Shown: piece by piece, positions 1-7,736 of the stretch
How positions within the stretch are numbered: position 1 is the stretch's first letter
Layout of the letters: each line of letters opens with the position of its first letter
From: CAVVEC01 sp963770485
GTDB lineage: Bacteria; Acidobacteriota; Terriglobia; Terriglobales; Acidobacteriaceae
DNA: 64,000 nucleotides
Direction: 5' to 3'
NCBI GenBank assembly: GCA_963770485.1
Contig: CAVYPX010000002.1
Span: 1-64,000 of the forward strand
Translations under genes and position numbers: made by a program
The notes under the pieces: generated by a model
Databases searched by the model: none
The model's input: only the letters and a program-made list of their open reading frames with translations
What the model was told of the DNA's origin: nothing

Positions 1-495
1 ATCCAGGCACTCACCCTCGCCGATCATCACCAGCGCCAGATGCGCCAGCGGAGCTAGATCTCCACTTGCTCCCACGCTGCCTTGCGAGGGCACGAACGGC
101 GTGACGCCGCGATTCAGCATCTCGCAAAGCGTGTCAATAATCTCGGTGCGCACGCCCGAGTAACCTTTGGACAAAGAATTGGCACGGAGCAGGATCATGG
201 CGCGCGCCTCGGCAGCGGGCAGCGGGTTACCCACACCTACCGCATGCGAGCGCACCAGATTGATCTGCATTTCGCGGATCTGGTCGCCGGCGATGCGCAC
301 CTCGCTGAGCTTGCCCACACCGGTGGTGATGGCATAAGAAACTTTGTTGCCGGTCACCAAAGCATCCACTACCGCCCGAGCCCGGGCGACTGCGCCACGG
401 GCATCCGGATCTAGAAGCACAGGCCGGCGCTCAACGGCGACTTCGCGCACATCCTCCAGCGTCAGGTCGTTACCGTTGATGTGCAGTGCTTTCAT
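1..495 (-). CDS. hutH: Histidine ammonia-lyase, N-terminal part (cut by window edge)
   Basis: First 165 codons of a histidine ammonia-lyase, which deaminates L-histidine to urocanate in the cytoplasm, the first step of histidine degradation. The ATG at 495 opens a protein beginning MKALHINGNDLTLEDV. The Ala-Ser-Gly triad that cyclises into the MIO electrophile is visible at about residues 143-145 inside the motif GSVGASGDLAPLAHLAL. Family members are about 500 residues long, so roughly two thirds lie beyond the left window edge. No other hut gene is visible; the downstream neighbours belong to acyl-CoA catabolism. Phenylalanine ammonia-lyases share the MIO motif, but the N-terminal sequence and length fit HutH better. 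Confidence 0.93.
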   Translation of the reverse strand, partial: MKALHINGNDLTLEDVREVAVERRPVLLDPDARGAVARARAVVDALVTGNKVSYAITTGVGKLSEVRIAGDQIREMQINLVRSHAVGVGNPLPAAEARAMILLRANSLSKGYSGVRTEIIDTLCEMLNRGVTPFVPSQGSVGASGDLAPLAHLALVMIGEGECLD

Positions 496-516
496 TCAAC
501 CTGGAGTGTTTGAGAT

Positions 517-822
517 TTAGTTCCCGCGCAGAGCTATGCGGAACGGAAACAGAGTTCCCGTCATCACATGGTTCTTGATTGCAGGGTCATTGTTCATGAT
601 CTGACGCGCCGCTGCTTCCGATTCAGCTCGGAACACGGTGATGCCCATTGCGCTTTCATCGGTATTCAGCGTCCGTCCGACCAGGATCACCACACCCTTG
701 TCCGTCAGATCCTTCAAATACCGAAAATGCTCCTCCACAACCTCTTGCTCATGTGCCGTGGGTCCGGTGCGCAACATATCGCCGCGCACGAGGTGTAGCC
801 TGTATAAGAAGCATTCCTCCAT
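517..822 (-). CDS. YciI-like protein
   Basis: A 101-residue protein with the ferredoxin-like YciI fold, recognisable from the conserved His in EEHFRYLKDL and the C-terminal DPAIKNHVM segment with its Asp and His. YciI-like proteins are poorly characterised; some are dehydrochlorinases or small oxygenase-like enzymes, and no substrate can be assigned here. The start ATG is at 822. The gene lies 9 nt after the thioesterase gene and in the same direction, so it is probably the distal member of the transcript that includes the thioesterase and enoyl-CoA hydratase genes. It is followed 21 nt later by hutH. Confidence 0.8.
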   Translation of the reverse strand: MEECFLYRLHLVRGDMLRTGPTAHEQEVVEEHFRYLKDLTDKGVVILVGRTLNTDESAMGITVFRAESEAAARQIMNNDPAIKNHVMTGTLFPFRIALRGN

Positions 823-831
823 CAGATCCCC

Positions 832-1284
832 TCAGCGCGCCGGAGCCTGACCTACGGCTGCTCGAAATGCGCTCATATACTTTCCCGGCAGCGGTGTTTT
901 CTTCATCTCCATGTCAACCACAATGTGTGTCGTATCACCCTCGGCGAGCAACGTGCCGTCATTCGCGCGCACTAACTCGTAGCCGAACTGCACCAGCGAC
1001 TCGCGAATGTGCTTCAAGTGTGTGCGCACAAGAATCTCGTCATCGTAGCGCGCCGGGGCCTTGTAGCGACAGCGCGCATCGATTACGGCAATCGCGCAGC
1101 CGTCGTTACGCTCGATGTCGCGATAGGAGAACCCAAGCTGGCGCAGAAATTCTACCCGTCCGATTTCAAACCAAACGAAGTAATTGGCATGATAGACCAC
1201 GCCCATCTGGTCGGTTTCTGCATAGCGCACCCGCAGGCGGGTCTCGTTGATTACCGGATGGTGGTTCCCGTCGCCGTGACTCAT
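832..1284 (-). CDS. Acyl-CoA thioesterase, hot-dog fold (YbgC/4-hydroxybenzoyl-CoA type)
   Basis: A 150-residue single hot-dog-domain thioesterase that would hydrolyse an acyl-CoA to the free acid. The signature is RVRYAETDQMGVVYHANYF, where the Asp of ETD is the usual catalytic residue of the YbgC/4HBT family, followed by WFEIGRVEFL. Its ATG overlaps the stop of the upstream enoyl-CoA hydratase gene by 4 nt, which indicates translational coupling. With the neighbouring leucine-type degradation genes it may relieve CoA trapping by pathway intermediates, though that role is inference. Confidence 0.85.
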   Translation of the reverse strand: MSHGDGNHHPVINETRLRVRYAETDQMGVVYHANYFVWFEIGRVEFLRQLGFSYRDIERNDGCAIAVIDARCRYKAPARYDDEILVRTHLKHIRESLVQFGYELVRANDGTLLAEGDTTHIVVDMEMKKTPLPGKYMSAFRAAVGQAPAR

Positions 1285-2063
1285 TGCCCGCTCCAGCGCG
1301 GTTTGCGCTTCTCCAGAAATGAGGTAATGCCCTCGCGGAAATCGGCGGTCGTGCGAATGCGCGCATTGTCCTCCACCGCTTGGCCCATCTGCTGGTCCAG
1401 TTGCCCGGCAATAAACCCATTGATCAGCCGCTTCGTGGCTCGCACCGAAGAGGGGCTGTTTTCCAAAAGCTGCGATGCAAGTTCACTTGCTCGTTCCATC
1501 AAGCGCGCCGGTTCGACGATCTCATTCACCAAGCCGTAGCGGTGCGCTTCGGCCGCGTCGAAAATGCGGCCGGTTAGCAGCAGGTCACGCGCAATCTTGT
1601 GCCCCACTTGCCAGACCAGGATCGAAGAAACAATCGCCGGCACAAACCCGATGCGCACTTCGGTGTAGCCAAACTTGGCTTCCGGCACCGCCAGCGTGAA
1701 ATCACACATCGTCGCCAACCCGGTGCCCCCAGCGATGGCGGGGCCGTTCACCGCGGCGATGGTGGGCCTGGGAAACTCATAAAGCCGCCGAAAAATATGA
1801 GCCATCCGCGCGGAATCTCTTACGTTGTCCTCATGGGTCTTACCGAGAAGCGACTTCAATTCCTCGAGGTCCATCCCTGCGCAGAATGCTTTGCCCGCTC
1901 CGGTCAGAATGACCACTTGCGCCGGGGATTGCTCAATTTCATCCAGCCCGGCCAGCAGTTCGTCAACCAACTGAAAACTGATGGCATTGCGCTTGTCCGG
2001 ACGGTTGAACGTGAGGGTGGCGATGCCGGAGCCGTATGTAAGTTGGATCGTCTTATATCCCAT
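1281..2063 (-). CDS. Enoyl-CoA hydratase/isomerase family, probable methylglutaconyl-CoA hydratase
   Basis: A 260-residue crotonase-fold protein. The oxyanion-hole segments (AFCAGMDLEEL and NGPAIAGGTGLA) are present, and both glutamates used by enoyl-CoA hydratases are in place, one in PEAKFG and one in YTEVRIGFVP. Lying immediately before HMG-CoA lyase and a methylcrotonyl-CoA-carboxylase-like subunit, the best guess is 3-methylglutaconyl-CoA hydratase of leucine degradation, which supplies HMG-CoA to the lyase. The substrate cannot be read from sequence alone, because many paralogues look alike. The ATG is at 2063. Confidence 0.85.
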   Translation of the reverse strand: MGYKTIQLTYGSGIATLTFNRPDKRNAISFQLVDELLAGLDEIEQSPAQVVILTGAGKAFCAGMDLEELKSLLGKTHEDNVRDSARMAHIFRRLYEFPRPTIAAVNGPAIAGGTGLATMCDFTLAVPEAKFGYTEVRIGFVPAIVSSILVWQVGHKIARDLLLTGRIFDAAEAHRYGLVNEIVEPARLMERASELASQLLENSPSSVRATKRLINGFIAGQLDQQMGQAVEDNARIRTTADFREGITSFLEKRKPRWSGQ

Positions 2064-2124
2064 TTATTCCACTATTTCCCTCAAGCTTGCCGTCCTGAGC
2101 GAAGAACCTGCCCGATCCATCTAC

Positions 2125-3003
2125 TCAATCCGCCGCCGAGGAATTTGTATATCGCGAACCGATTTCTGCCGTCGCCCGCAGCAGCACATCGAGCGGCTTG
2201 AGCGAGGGTAAAGGCGCGCCCCGCGCGGCCAGAGCCTCGATCACCTTTTCTGTCGAAATGTTTCCGACCAACTGATCCTGCGCGAACGGACATCCGCCCA
2301 AACCGCCCAATGCCGAATCAAACCGGCGGCAACCGGCTTCATACGCGGCCGCAATTTTTTCCGCGGCCTGCTCGGGACGACTGTGCAGGTGCACGCCGAT
2401 TTCCAGGTAATCGTACTTCGAGATCACTGCGGAAACCAGTTCGCGAATCTGCACCGGGCCCGCGACGCCGACCGTATCCGCCAGCGATATCATACGAATC
2501 CCTTCCGATTCGAGCAGATCAATCGCATCGACCACCTCTCCGATGTTCCACCCATCTCCGTAAGGGTTGCCGAACGCCATCGAAATATACACCACCGTGT
2601 CTAGTCCGGCTTCATCTCCTTTTCCTTTGATCTTCTCCAATTCGTCGATGGCTTCTTCCAGCGTCTGGCGCTGGTTGTTGCGCAGGAAGGTCGGCGAAAC
2701 AGAATAAGGGAATCCCAGTGTGCGCACAGCATTCGTGTTGATGGCTCGTTGGGCGCCCTTTTCATTTACCACAATTCCGATGACCTCAACGTCGTCCGGT
2801 GGATCGAGTTCCTTCAGGACTTCTTCCGAATCCGCCATCTGCGGTACAGCGTTGGGTGAGACGAACGATGCGGCATCGATGTGCTTGAATCCCGCACTGA
2901 TCAATGCTCGCAAGTACTCGATCTTGATGTGGGTCGGAATCTGACCCTTCAGCCCCTGCCAGGCATCACGCGGACACTCGACCAGTTTGACAGATTCTGA
3001 CAT
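2125..3003 (-). CDS. mvaB: Hydroxymethylglutaryl-CoA lyase
   Basis: A TIM-barrel HMG-CoA lyase of 292 residues that cleaves HMG-CoA to acetyl-CoA and acetoacetate, the last step of leucine degradation. Visible are VECPRDAWQG with the conserved Arg-Asp pair, the metal-ligand pair in VHLHSRP, and the signature GGLGGCPFAQ with the catalytic Cys, followed by the conserved Asn of GNIST. The usual RDGLQ is RDAWQ here and the usual HDTYG stretch is replaced, so the protein is somewhat divergent. I place the start at the ATG at 3003 (MSESVKLVECPRD). A longer reading to 3135 is in frame but would translate the dispersed repeat at 3017-3130. The gene sits downstream of the carboxylase subunit. Confidence 0.88.
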   Translation of the reverse strand: MSESVKLVECPRDAWQGLKGQIPTHIKIEYLRALISAGFKHIDAASFVSPNAVPQMADSEEVLKELDPPDDVEVIGIVVNEKGAQRAINTNAVRTLGFPYSVSPTFLRNNQRQTLEEAIDELEKIKGKGDEAGLDTVVYISMAFGNPYGDGWNIGEVVDAIDLLESEGIRMISLADTVGVAGPVQIRELVSAVISKYDYLEIGVHLHSRPEQAAEKIAAAYEAGCRRFDSALGGLGGCPFAQDQLVGNISTEKVIEALAARGAPLPSLKPLDVLLRATAEIGSRYTNSSAAD

Positions 3004-3016
3004 TTCTAATTCTTCG

Positions 3017-3130
3017 CCGCAGATCAACGCAGACGACGCTGATTTCTCATGTCTCGCTGATGTAGGTAAGAGAGTCTGCCAGACACCAAAGGTCTTTTCG
3101 CGATCAGCGTTCATCTGCGTTGATCTGCGG
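3017..3130. repeat. Inverted short-period repeat pair, core ATCTGCGTTGATCTGCGG
   Basis: The left arm at 3017-3042 and right arm at 3103-3130 are near-perfect reverse complements around a 60-nt spacer. Each arm is made of roughly 10-nt variants of a word like ATCAACGCAG. The pair fills the gap between the carboxylase and HMG-CoA lyase genes. No open frame of its own is visible. Confidence 0.85.
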
Positions 3131-3141
3131 GGCAAACGATA

Positions 3142-4842
3142 TCAAGTTTGCAGCACCCCCACCTTGAACTCCGGAACATCTGGATTCAGCGAAGCAGCCT
3201 CGAGTGCCTGTACAATCGCTTCCCGGGTTTCGATGGGATCAATGATTTTGTCGATCCACAGCCGGGCTGCGCCGTAGCGCGGATCGGTCTGGTCGTCGTA
3301 GGTGCGCTTCACCGACTCGTACAATTCTTTCTTTTCTTCTTCGCTCAACTTTTTTCCGCTGCGTTCCAGTTGCTTGATCTTGATTTCGACCAGCGTTCCC
3401 GCAGCAGAATCACCGCTCATCACGGCATAACGGGCGGTGGGCCAGGCAAACACCAAACGCGGATCATAGGCCTTGCCGCACATCGCGTAATGTCCGGCGC
3501 CGAACGATCCGCCCACAATCACGGTAATTTTCGGCACCACCGAGTTCGACACCGCGTTCACCATCTTTGCCCCTGCCTTGATGATGCCGCTCCACTCCGC
3601 ATCTCGTCCGACCATGAATCCGTTCACATCGTGCAGGAAAACCAGCGGAATCAAATTCTGATTGCAATCCATGATGAAGCGCGCGGCTTTTTCCGCAGAT
3701 TCGGTGTAAATGACGCCGCCAAACTCGATGCGCTTGTGACCTTCGTGGTCGATCTGCTGGGCATGCAGCTTCTGATTGGCGACGATCCCCACGGCGAAGC
3801 CGCCGATGCGCGCATAGCCACAAAGCAACGTTTTTCCGTACTCCGGCTTGTACTCGTCGAAGCGGCTGCCGTCTGCGATGCGAGCGATGACCTCTTTCAT
3901 GTCGTACGGACGGGCCGGAGATGAATCGTAGATGCCGTAGATTTCTTCGGCGGCCAGTGCCGGTTCCTCCGGCTTTTTGCGGTCCCACGGAGACTGCCGA
4001 CGATAGCCCCACTTTTCCACGATGGCGCGAATCCGGTCCAGGCAGGCTTCGTCATTCGCTTCGCGGAAGTCCACTGTGCCGCTGATCCCCGCGTGCATGG
4101 CCGCGCCGCCTAACTCTTCGGCGGAAACTTTCTGGCCAATCGCGGCCTGCACCAGGGCCGGCCCGGCTAGAAAAAGTCCGCTGCCATCCGTCATCAGCAC
4201 GTGATCACACATAACAGGAAGGTATCCGCCGCCCGCCACACACATGCCCATAATGGCGGCGATCTGCGGAATGCCCATGGCCGACATCACGGCATTGTTG
4301 CGGAACACGCGACCGAAGTCATCGGTGTCGGGGAACACGTCTTCCTGCAAAGGCAGAAACACGCCCGCGGAATCGACCAGATACATCGTCGGGATGCGGT
4401 TTTCGATGGCGATGTTCTGCGCCCGAATGACCTTTTTCGCGGTCATCGGGAAGAATGCTCCCGCCTTCACCGTGGCGTCGTTGGCGATGATCATCACCAG
4501 GCGCGTGTGGATTCGCCCCAGCCCGGTGATTACGCCTGCCGCCGGCGCCCCGCCCCATTCTTCATACATGCCATACGCGGCGTACGAACCAAGTTCGAAG
4601 AAGCTGCCCGCATCGAGCAACAAATTGATGCGTTCGCGTGCCGTCAGGCGACCCTTAGCGTGCTGGCTTTCGATGGCTTTCGGGCCGCCGCCCTCACGGA
4701 TTTTTTCTTCCTCGTTGCGCACTTGTGAAACCAGGTCGGCCAGGAAGCGCATGTTCGCTTCGAATCGTGGGGAGGTGGGATCCACGCGCGTATCAAGGAC
4801 GCTGGAAGTTGAGGGTGCGCTGGACTCGATACGCTCGGCCAT
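3142..4842 (-). CDS. mccB: Acyl-CoA carboxylase beta subunit, methylcrotonyl-CoA carboxylase-like
   Basis: The carboxyltransferase subunit of a biotin-dependent acyl-CoA carboxylase, 566 residues from the ATG at 4842 (MAERIESSAPS); a 16-residue extension to 4890 is possible. The crotonase-like N and C halves are both present. YLVDSAGVFLPLQEDVFPD followed by DDFGRVF matches methylcrotonyl/geranyl-CoA carboxylases, whereas propionyl-CoA carboxylases usually have an SGGARIQEG-type stretch at that place. The oxyanion-type loop MCVAGGGYLP is intact. Methylcrotonyl-CoA carboxylase makes 3-methylglutaconyl-CoA, which fits the hydratase and lyase downstream. The biotin-carrying alpha subunit and isovaleryl-CoA dehydrogenase are not in the window. 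Confidence 0.88.
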   Translation of the reverse strand: MAERIESSAPSTSSVLDTRVDPTSPRFEANMRFLADLVSQVRNEEEKIREGGGPKAIESQHAKGRLTARERINLLLDAGSFFELGSYAAYGMYEEWGGAPAAGVITGLGRIHTRLVMIIANDATVKAGAFFPMTAKKVIRAQNIAIENRIPTMYLVDSAGVFLPLQEDVFPDTDDFGRVFRNNAVMSAMGIPQIAAIMGMCVAGGGYLPVMCDHVLMTDGSGLFLAGPALVQAAIGQKVSAEELGGAAMHAGISGTVDFREANDEACLDRIRAIVEKWGYRRQSPWDRKKPEEPALAAEEIYGIYDSSPARPYDMKEVIARIADGSRFDEYKPEYGKTLLCGYARIGGFAVGIVANQKLHAQQIDHEGHKRIEFGGVIYTESAEKAARFIMDCNQNLIPLVFLHDVNGFMVGRDAEWSGIIKAGAKMVNAVSNSVVPKITVIVGGSFGAGHYAMCGKAYDPRLVFAWPTARYAVMSGDSAAGTLVEIKIKQLERSGKKLSEEEKKELYESVKRTYDDQTDPRYGAARLWIDKIIDPIETREAIVQALEAASLNPDVPEFKVGVLQT

Positions 4843-4928
4843 GGGGAAGGACCAGAAACTAATTACGGTATAACAGCAGAGCAGCGGCACGCAAACCGAG
4901 CGTTTCTAAGTAGTGGTTCAGTCTGATT

Positions 4929-4970
4929 GTCATCCCGAGCGAGGGTTCTTTGCGCAGCGAGGGATCTGGG
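4929..4970. repeat. Dispersed repeat with TCATCCCGAGCGAGGG core
   Basis: Upstream of the carboxylase gene lies a stretch starting TGTCATCCCGAGCGAGG with short internal repeats of GCGAGGG. Related words (CATTCTGAGCGCAGCGAAG at 42829 and CGGTCGGGATGACA at 25076) occur elsewhere in the window, so this looks like one arm of a dispersed family. Confidence 0.6.
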
Positions 4971-5057
4971 CGAGCCGCGCGAAGCGTCGCGTCCTTTGCG
5001 ACGCAATAATCGCGCGTCTGGCTCGCTTCCTTATCAAACTGACCCACTACCCATTTC

Positions 5058-5085
5058 TACCACAGAGTCACAGAGACACAGAGAA
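5058..5085. repeat. Single arm of the CACAGAGTCACAGAG family
   Basis: One arm made of degenerate 8-nt units (CACAGAGT, CACAGAGA, CACAGAGA). Paired copies of the same arm occur at 43512-43602, 49329-49400 and 63202-63284; here no partner arm is visible nearby. Confidence 0.75.
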
Positions 5086-5102
5086 CGCAAACAATTCAAG
5101 CT

Positions 5103-5735
5103 CTAAACGCTGGTTACGTTTGCGCCTGATTGTCCGGTTGGAGGATCTCCCATCAGAACCAGAATGCGCCTCATTGCCTCGGCGACCGGATCCTCCGCTA
5201 CGGCCTCCACCAACCCGCACCGCAGTGCGTCCCGAGCGTGAATCTTTTCTGCGGCCACAAACATTTCCAGCGCCTTCGCTTTGCCGACCAGCCGCGGCAA
5301 ACGCTGTGTGCCGCCCCAGCCCGTGATCAGCCCCAGAGCCGCGCCCCGGTGTCCGAAAATCGCGTGCGGCGAGGCAATTCGCCGATGGCAAGCCAGCGCC
5401 AAATCCAGTCCACCGCCCATGCAATATCCAGAGATTGCCGCGTACACACGAGCGGGGAAGCGCTCGATCTCGTTCATCAGCGTCTGCCCCATCCCAGAGA
5501 ATTCGTACGCCGCTGGTCCGGTTAAGGCGGCAATCTCCACAAGGTCAGCTCCGGCGGAAAAGAACCTCTGATTTCCCGCGATGATCAGGGGTTCGGCTTT
5601 GCGCACCAATTCACGAACCGCCTCGATCAGCCCCAATACGCACGCCCGAGTGAGGCGATTTGTGCCGTCATCAGAACGCAGGCGCAGCAGGCGAATACCA
5701 GCGAGCCGTTCGATCTGAAAGAAGGGATCAGCCAT
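5103..5735 (-). CDS. Crotonase-fold protein lacking both catalytic glutamates
   Basis: A 210-residue protein of the enoyl-CoA hydratase/isomerase superfamily. The oxyanion-hole pieces are kept (FFSAGADLVEI and GYCMGGGLDLALAC), as is WGGTQRLPRL. Where hydratases carry two glutamates this protein has SPHAIFG (His instead of the first Glu) and FGHRGAALG (Gly instead of the second), so ordinary hydration is unlikely. It is also about 50 residues shorter at the C-terminus than typical members. It lies 41 nt downstream of the B12-binding mutase subunit, suggesting a link to methylmalonyl-CoA metabolism. It could be a decarboxylase, hydrolase or non-catalytic relative; I cannot tell which. Confidence 0.75.
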   Translation of the reverse strand: MADPFFQIERLAGIRLLRLRSDDGTNRLTRACVLGLIEAVRELVRKAEPLIIAGNQRFFSAGADLVEIAALTGPAAYEFSGMGQTLMNEIERFPARVYAAISGYCMGGGLDLALACHRRIASPHAIFGHRGAALGLITGWGGTQRLPRLVGKAKALEMFVAAEKIHARDALRCGLVEAVAEDPVAEAMRRILVLMGDPPTGQSGANVTSV

Positions 5736-5776
5736 GAGCAGTAGCGAGCGTCGTTAGCGGCTGCTGATCTCGGCCA

Positions 5777-6196
5777 TCAGCCGGCTGTGGGCACGGTGCG
5801 CGGCTTGATGTTGGCGCGGATGAACTTGACAATATCATCCATCGCCGTGCCCGGCTGGAAAATGGCAGCCACTCCGATTTGCTTAAGGTTGGCCACGTCC
5901 TGATCGGGAATAATTCCGCCGACCACAACCAGCACATCATCCATTTTATTTTGCTTGAGCAGATCCATCACACGGGGGACGATCGCGTTGTGCGCGCCGG
6001 AGAGAATCGAAAGGCCGATGACATCTACGTCCTCTTGCAGCGCAGCGTTCACGATCATCTCCGGGGTCTGGCGCAGACCGGTGTAGATGACCTCCATGCC
6101 GGCATCGCGCAGAGCGCGGGCGATGACCTTGGCCCCGCGGTCGTGTCCGTCCAGGCCGGGTTTGGCAACCAGCACGCGGATTTTCTGCTCCGGCAT
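5777..6196 (-). CDS. Methylmalonyl-CoA mutase, cobalamin-binding small subunit
   Basis: A 139-residue B12-binding domain of a split acyl-CoA mutase. The base-off/His-on motif DxHxxG appears as GLDGHDRGAKVIARAL, where the His is the lower axial cobalt ligand, and the later SxL and GG parts appear as LSILSGAH and VVGGIIPDQD. It would pair with the large catalytic subunit at 7737-9530 to interconvert methylmalonyl-CoA and succinyl-CoA, or a related acyl-CoA pair. ATG at 6196 sits a few bases after AAGGGTG; a GTG at 6199 is also possible. The large subunit is 1.5 kb upstream, separated by alkA-like and toxin-antitoxin genes. Confidence 0.88.
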   Translation of the reverse strand: MPEQKIRVLVAKPGLDGHDRGAKVIARALRDAGMEVIYTGLRQTPEMIVNAALQEDVDVIGLSILSGAHNAIVPRVMDLLKQNKMDDVLVVVGGIIPDQDVANLKQIGVAAIFQPGTAMDDIVKFIRANIKPRTVPTAG

Positions 6197-6207
6197 CACC
6201 CTTATTT

Positions 6208-6279
6208 AACCACAGTGGACAAAGGAAACACAGCGCGCTGGGTCACCCCCCTCTGTGATCTCTGTGTCCTCCGTGGTTA
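6208..6279. repeat. Inverted repeat pair, CACAG/CTCTGTG family, overlapping the alkA stop
   Basis: Left arm 6208-6233 begins AACCACAGTGGAC and right arm 6250-6279 ends CTCTGTGTCCTCCGTGGTTA. The TAA stop of the alkA-like gene (6277-6279, minus strand) lies inside the right arm. It belongs to the CACAGAG-type family but is more diverged. Confidence 0.75.
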
Positions 6280-6876
6280 CATGGTCTTGATGTCCAGACT
6301 TCGCCACAAATACCAGCAGGCAACGCTCCGGTACGGCTCCCAAGGCTTGGCGATCTTTTCCATCTGCGCGGGCTTGGGCAGCTTGCGCTTGTTGTAATGC
6401 TTCTTGATCGCCATCTGCACGCCGAAGTCGCCAGTGGGCAGCACGTTTGGGCGTCGGAGAGTAAACATCAGGAACATGTGCGCGGTCCAGACGCCGACGC
6501 CTTTCACCTGAGTGAGATGCTCGATGACTTCCTCGTCAGATAAGCCCGCCAGCCTGGTGAAGTCGAGTTCGCCGCGCCGGGCGCGCTCAGCCATATCGAA
6601 GAGATAAGACGACTTCTGTTTGGAAAGACCGACGGAGCGCAATTGCTCGGGCTTGAGCCTCAGAATCCCTCCCGGAGTGACCGGCTCGCCTGCCAGCGCC
6701 GCGAATCGCTTAAAGATCGTTACCGCGGCTTTCCCGTTGAGCTGCTGGTAAACAATCGCTTCGGCCAGGCTGTGAAACTCCGGCGGACCATACTCCATGC
6801 GGCAAGGTCCTACGCGCTCAATGATGGCGGCCAGCACGGGGTCGGATTTCTTCAGGTGATTGACAGCTTTTCGCAT
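6277..6876 (-). CDS. DNA-3-methyladenine glycosylase II-like (AlkA/HhH-GPD family)
   Basis: A 199-residue helix-hairpin-helix base-excision glycosylase that would remove alkylated purines from DNA. The HhH motif is LTQVKGVGVWTAHMFLM and the catalytic Asp is in LPTGDFGVQ at the expected distance. The N-terminal half shows the family feature EAIVYQQLNGKAA. It lacks the extra N-terminal domain of E. coli AlkA and resembles the shorter archaeal/Bacillus type. The ATG is at 6876; the stop codon falls within a dispersed repeat arm. It lies between the two mutase subunit genes with no obvious functional relation to them. Confidence 0.87.
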   Translation of the reverse strand: MRKAVNHLKKSDPVLAAIIERVGPCRMEYGPPEFHSLAEAIVYQQLNGKAAVTIFKRFAALAGEPVTPGGILRLKPEQLRSVGLSKQKSSYLFDMAERARRGELDFTRLAGLSDEEVIEHLTQVKGVGVWTAHMFLMFTLRRPNVLPTGDFGVQMAIKKHYNKRKLPKPAQMEKIAKPWEPYRSVACWYLWRSLDIKTM

Positions 6877-6976
6877 GCGAAGGTTTGACGAAAGTCAGAA
6901 CAAAGAGGATAGCAAACTCATTCTTGTTTGTGTGAGGACAGTCGTCGCCTGTCCGGCCGGGCGCACCCCGGTAGCT

Positions 6977-7414
6977 TTACAGCGCGAGCCGGATGACCGC
7001 TTCCCTGGCCGAGACGATAGGGATGCCCTCCACTACTCGCAACGAGAGCAAGTCAGCTTTGTCGTTTGTGACCAGCAACGTTGCCCCTCCATCCACCGCA
7101 GTCTCCAAAAAGACATCATCGTCCGGATCGGGACTCAGCTTGATACTCGACACAAGTTCTACTCGTTCGGTTTGATAGACAAGGTAGGCGGCAATGTCCG
7201 CGACGAACTCGTCCGTGATTCTCTTAAATCTCCGAATCTGAGGATAGTCGAGCACCCGCAGGTACTCTTCCACGATCAGGTCGGAAACTAGGTGGATAAC
7301 TTTCTTGTGTTGAATCGCCCTCAAGATCTGCGAGGGCGAACCTGCCCCAGAAATAAGCCCACTTACGAAGACATTGGTATCAATGACTAGGCGCGGGCGG
7401 GCGGGGCTTGTCAA
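6977..7414 (-). CDS. PIN-domain protein, probable toxin of a type II toxin-antitoxin pair
   Basis: A 145-residue PIN-domain putative ribonuclease. Acidic active-site residues are visible in VIDTNVFVSG, SDLIVEEYLRVL, DPDDDVFLETA and VTNDKADLL. The start is a TTG at 7414, overlapping the TGA of the antitoxin gene, which implies coupled translation. PIN toxins of this kind usually cleave tRNA or mRNA when the antitoxin is lost. The gene lies inside the methylmalonyl-CoA mutase region, so the pair may have inserted between the two subunit genes; that order of events is inference. Confidence 0.85.
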   Translation of the reverse strand: MTSPARPRLVIDTNVFVSGLISGAGSPSQILRAIQHKKVIHLVSDLIVEEYLRVLDYPQIRRFKRITDEFVADIAAYLVYQTERVELVSSIKLSPDPDDDVFLETAVDGGATLLVTNDKADLLSLRVVEGIPIVSAREAVIRLAL

Positions 7415-7677
7415 CAGCCACGCCGGTTCTTTCTAACCGCCTTGACCGCCTTCGCGACCGCGCGCTCGACTTCTGACCCAGAGACGCCACGGTTCGCCGA
7501 CTGCACCTCGGAGATTGACTTCCAGGGATCGATGTTCCTGAGCGCCCTTCTGACAATCAGAGCTTGGGCTAAAATGCCGCTGATGGAAGTCCCTTTTTCG
7601 AAAGCTTCCTTAGCGACCTCCTCATGAACGCTGGAGGAGACCCTGACGTGAATCTGGCCGTTGAATGTTCGGGGCAT
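7411..7677 (-). CDS. Ribbon-helix-helix antitoxin
   Basis: An 88-residue protein from the ATG at 7677 (MPRTFNGQIHVRVSSS). The N-terminus fits a ribbon-helix-helix DNA-binding domain: a strand (NGQIHVRVS), a helix (HEEVAKEAFEKG) and a second helix (SISGILAQALIVRRAL). The basic C-terminus (AKAVKAVRKNRRGC) probably wraps the PIN toxin. A GGAG lies 11 nt upstream of the ATG; in-frame starts at 7686 (ATG) or 7701 (GTG) are possible alternatives. The palindrome at 7693-7715 directly upstream is a likely autoregulatory operator. Confidence 0.8.
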   Translation of the reverse strand: MPRTFNGQIHVRVSSSVHEEVAKEAFEKGTSISGILAQALIVRRALRNIDPWKSISEVQSANRGVSGSEVERAVAKAVKAVRKNRRGC

Positions 7678-7692
7678 AAGAAACATCACTCC

Positions 7693-7715
7693 GTATACCA
7701 CTATACCATGGTATA
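7693..7715. promoter_or_regulatory. Putative operator/promoter of the RHH-PIN pair
   Basis: A 14-bp perfect palindrome TATACCATGGTATA (7702-7715) is preceded by a further half-site TATACCA (7694-7700). Repeated half-sites immediately upstream of an RHH gene are the usual autorepression arrangement. On the minus strand GGTATAGT could also serve as a -10 element. Binding is inferred, not seen. Confidence 0.6.
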
Positions 7716-7736
7716 TCGCCTGCGGCTAGCCGGCGG

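Noticed and set aside
3004..3135. In-frame N-terminal extension of HMG-CoA lyase
   Set aside because: It translates the inverted repeat at 3017-3130. The family N-terminus begins at the ATG at 3003.
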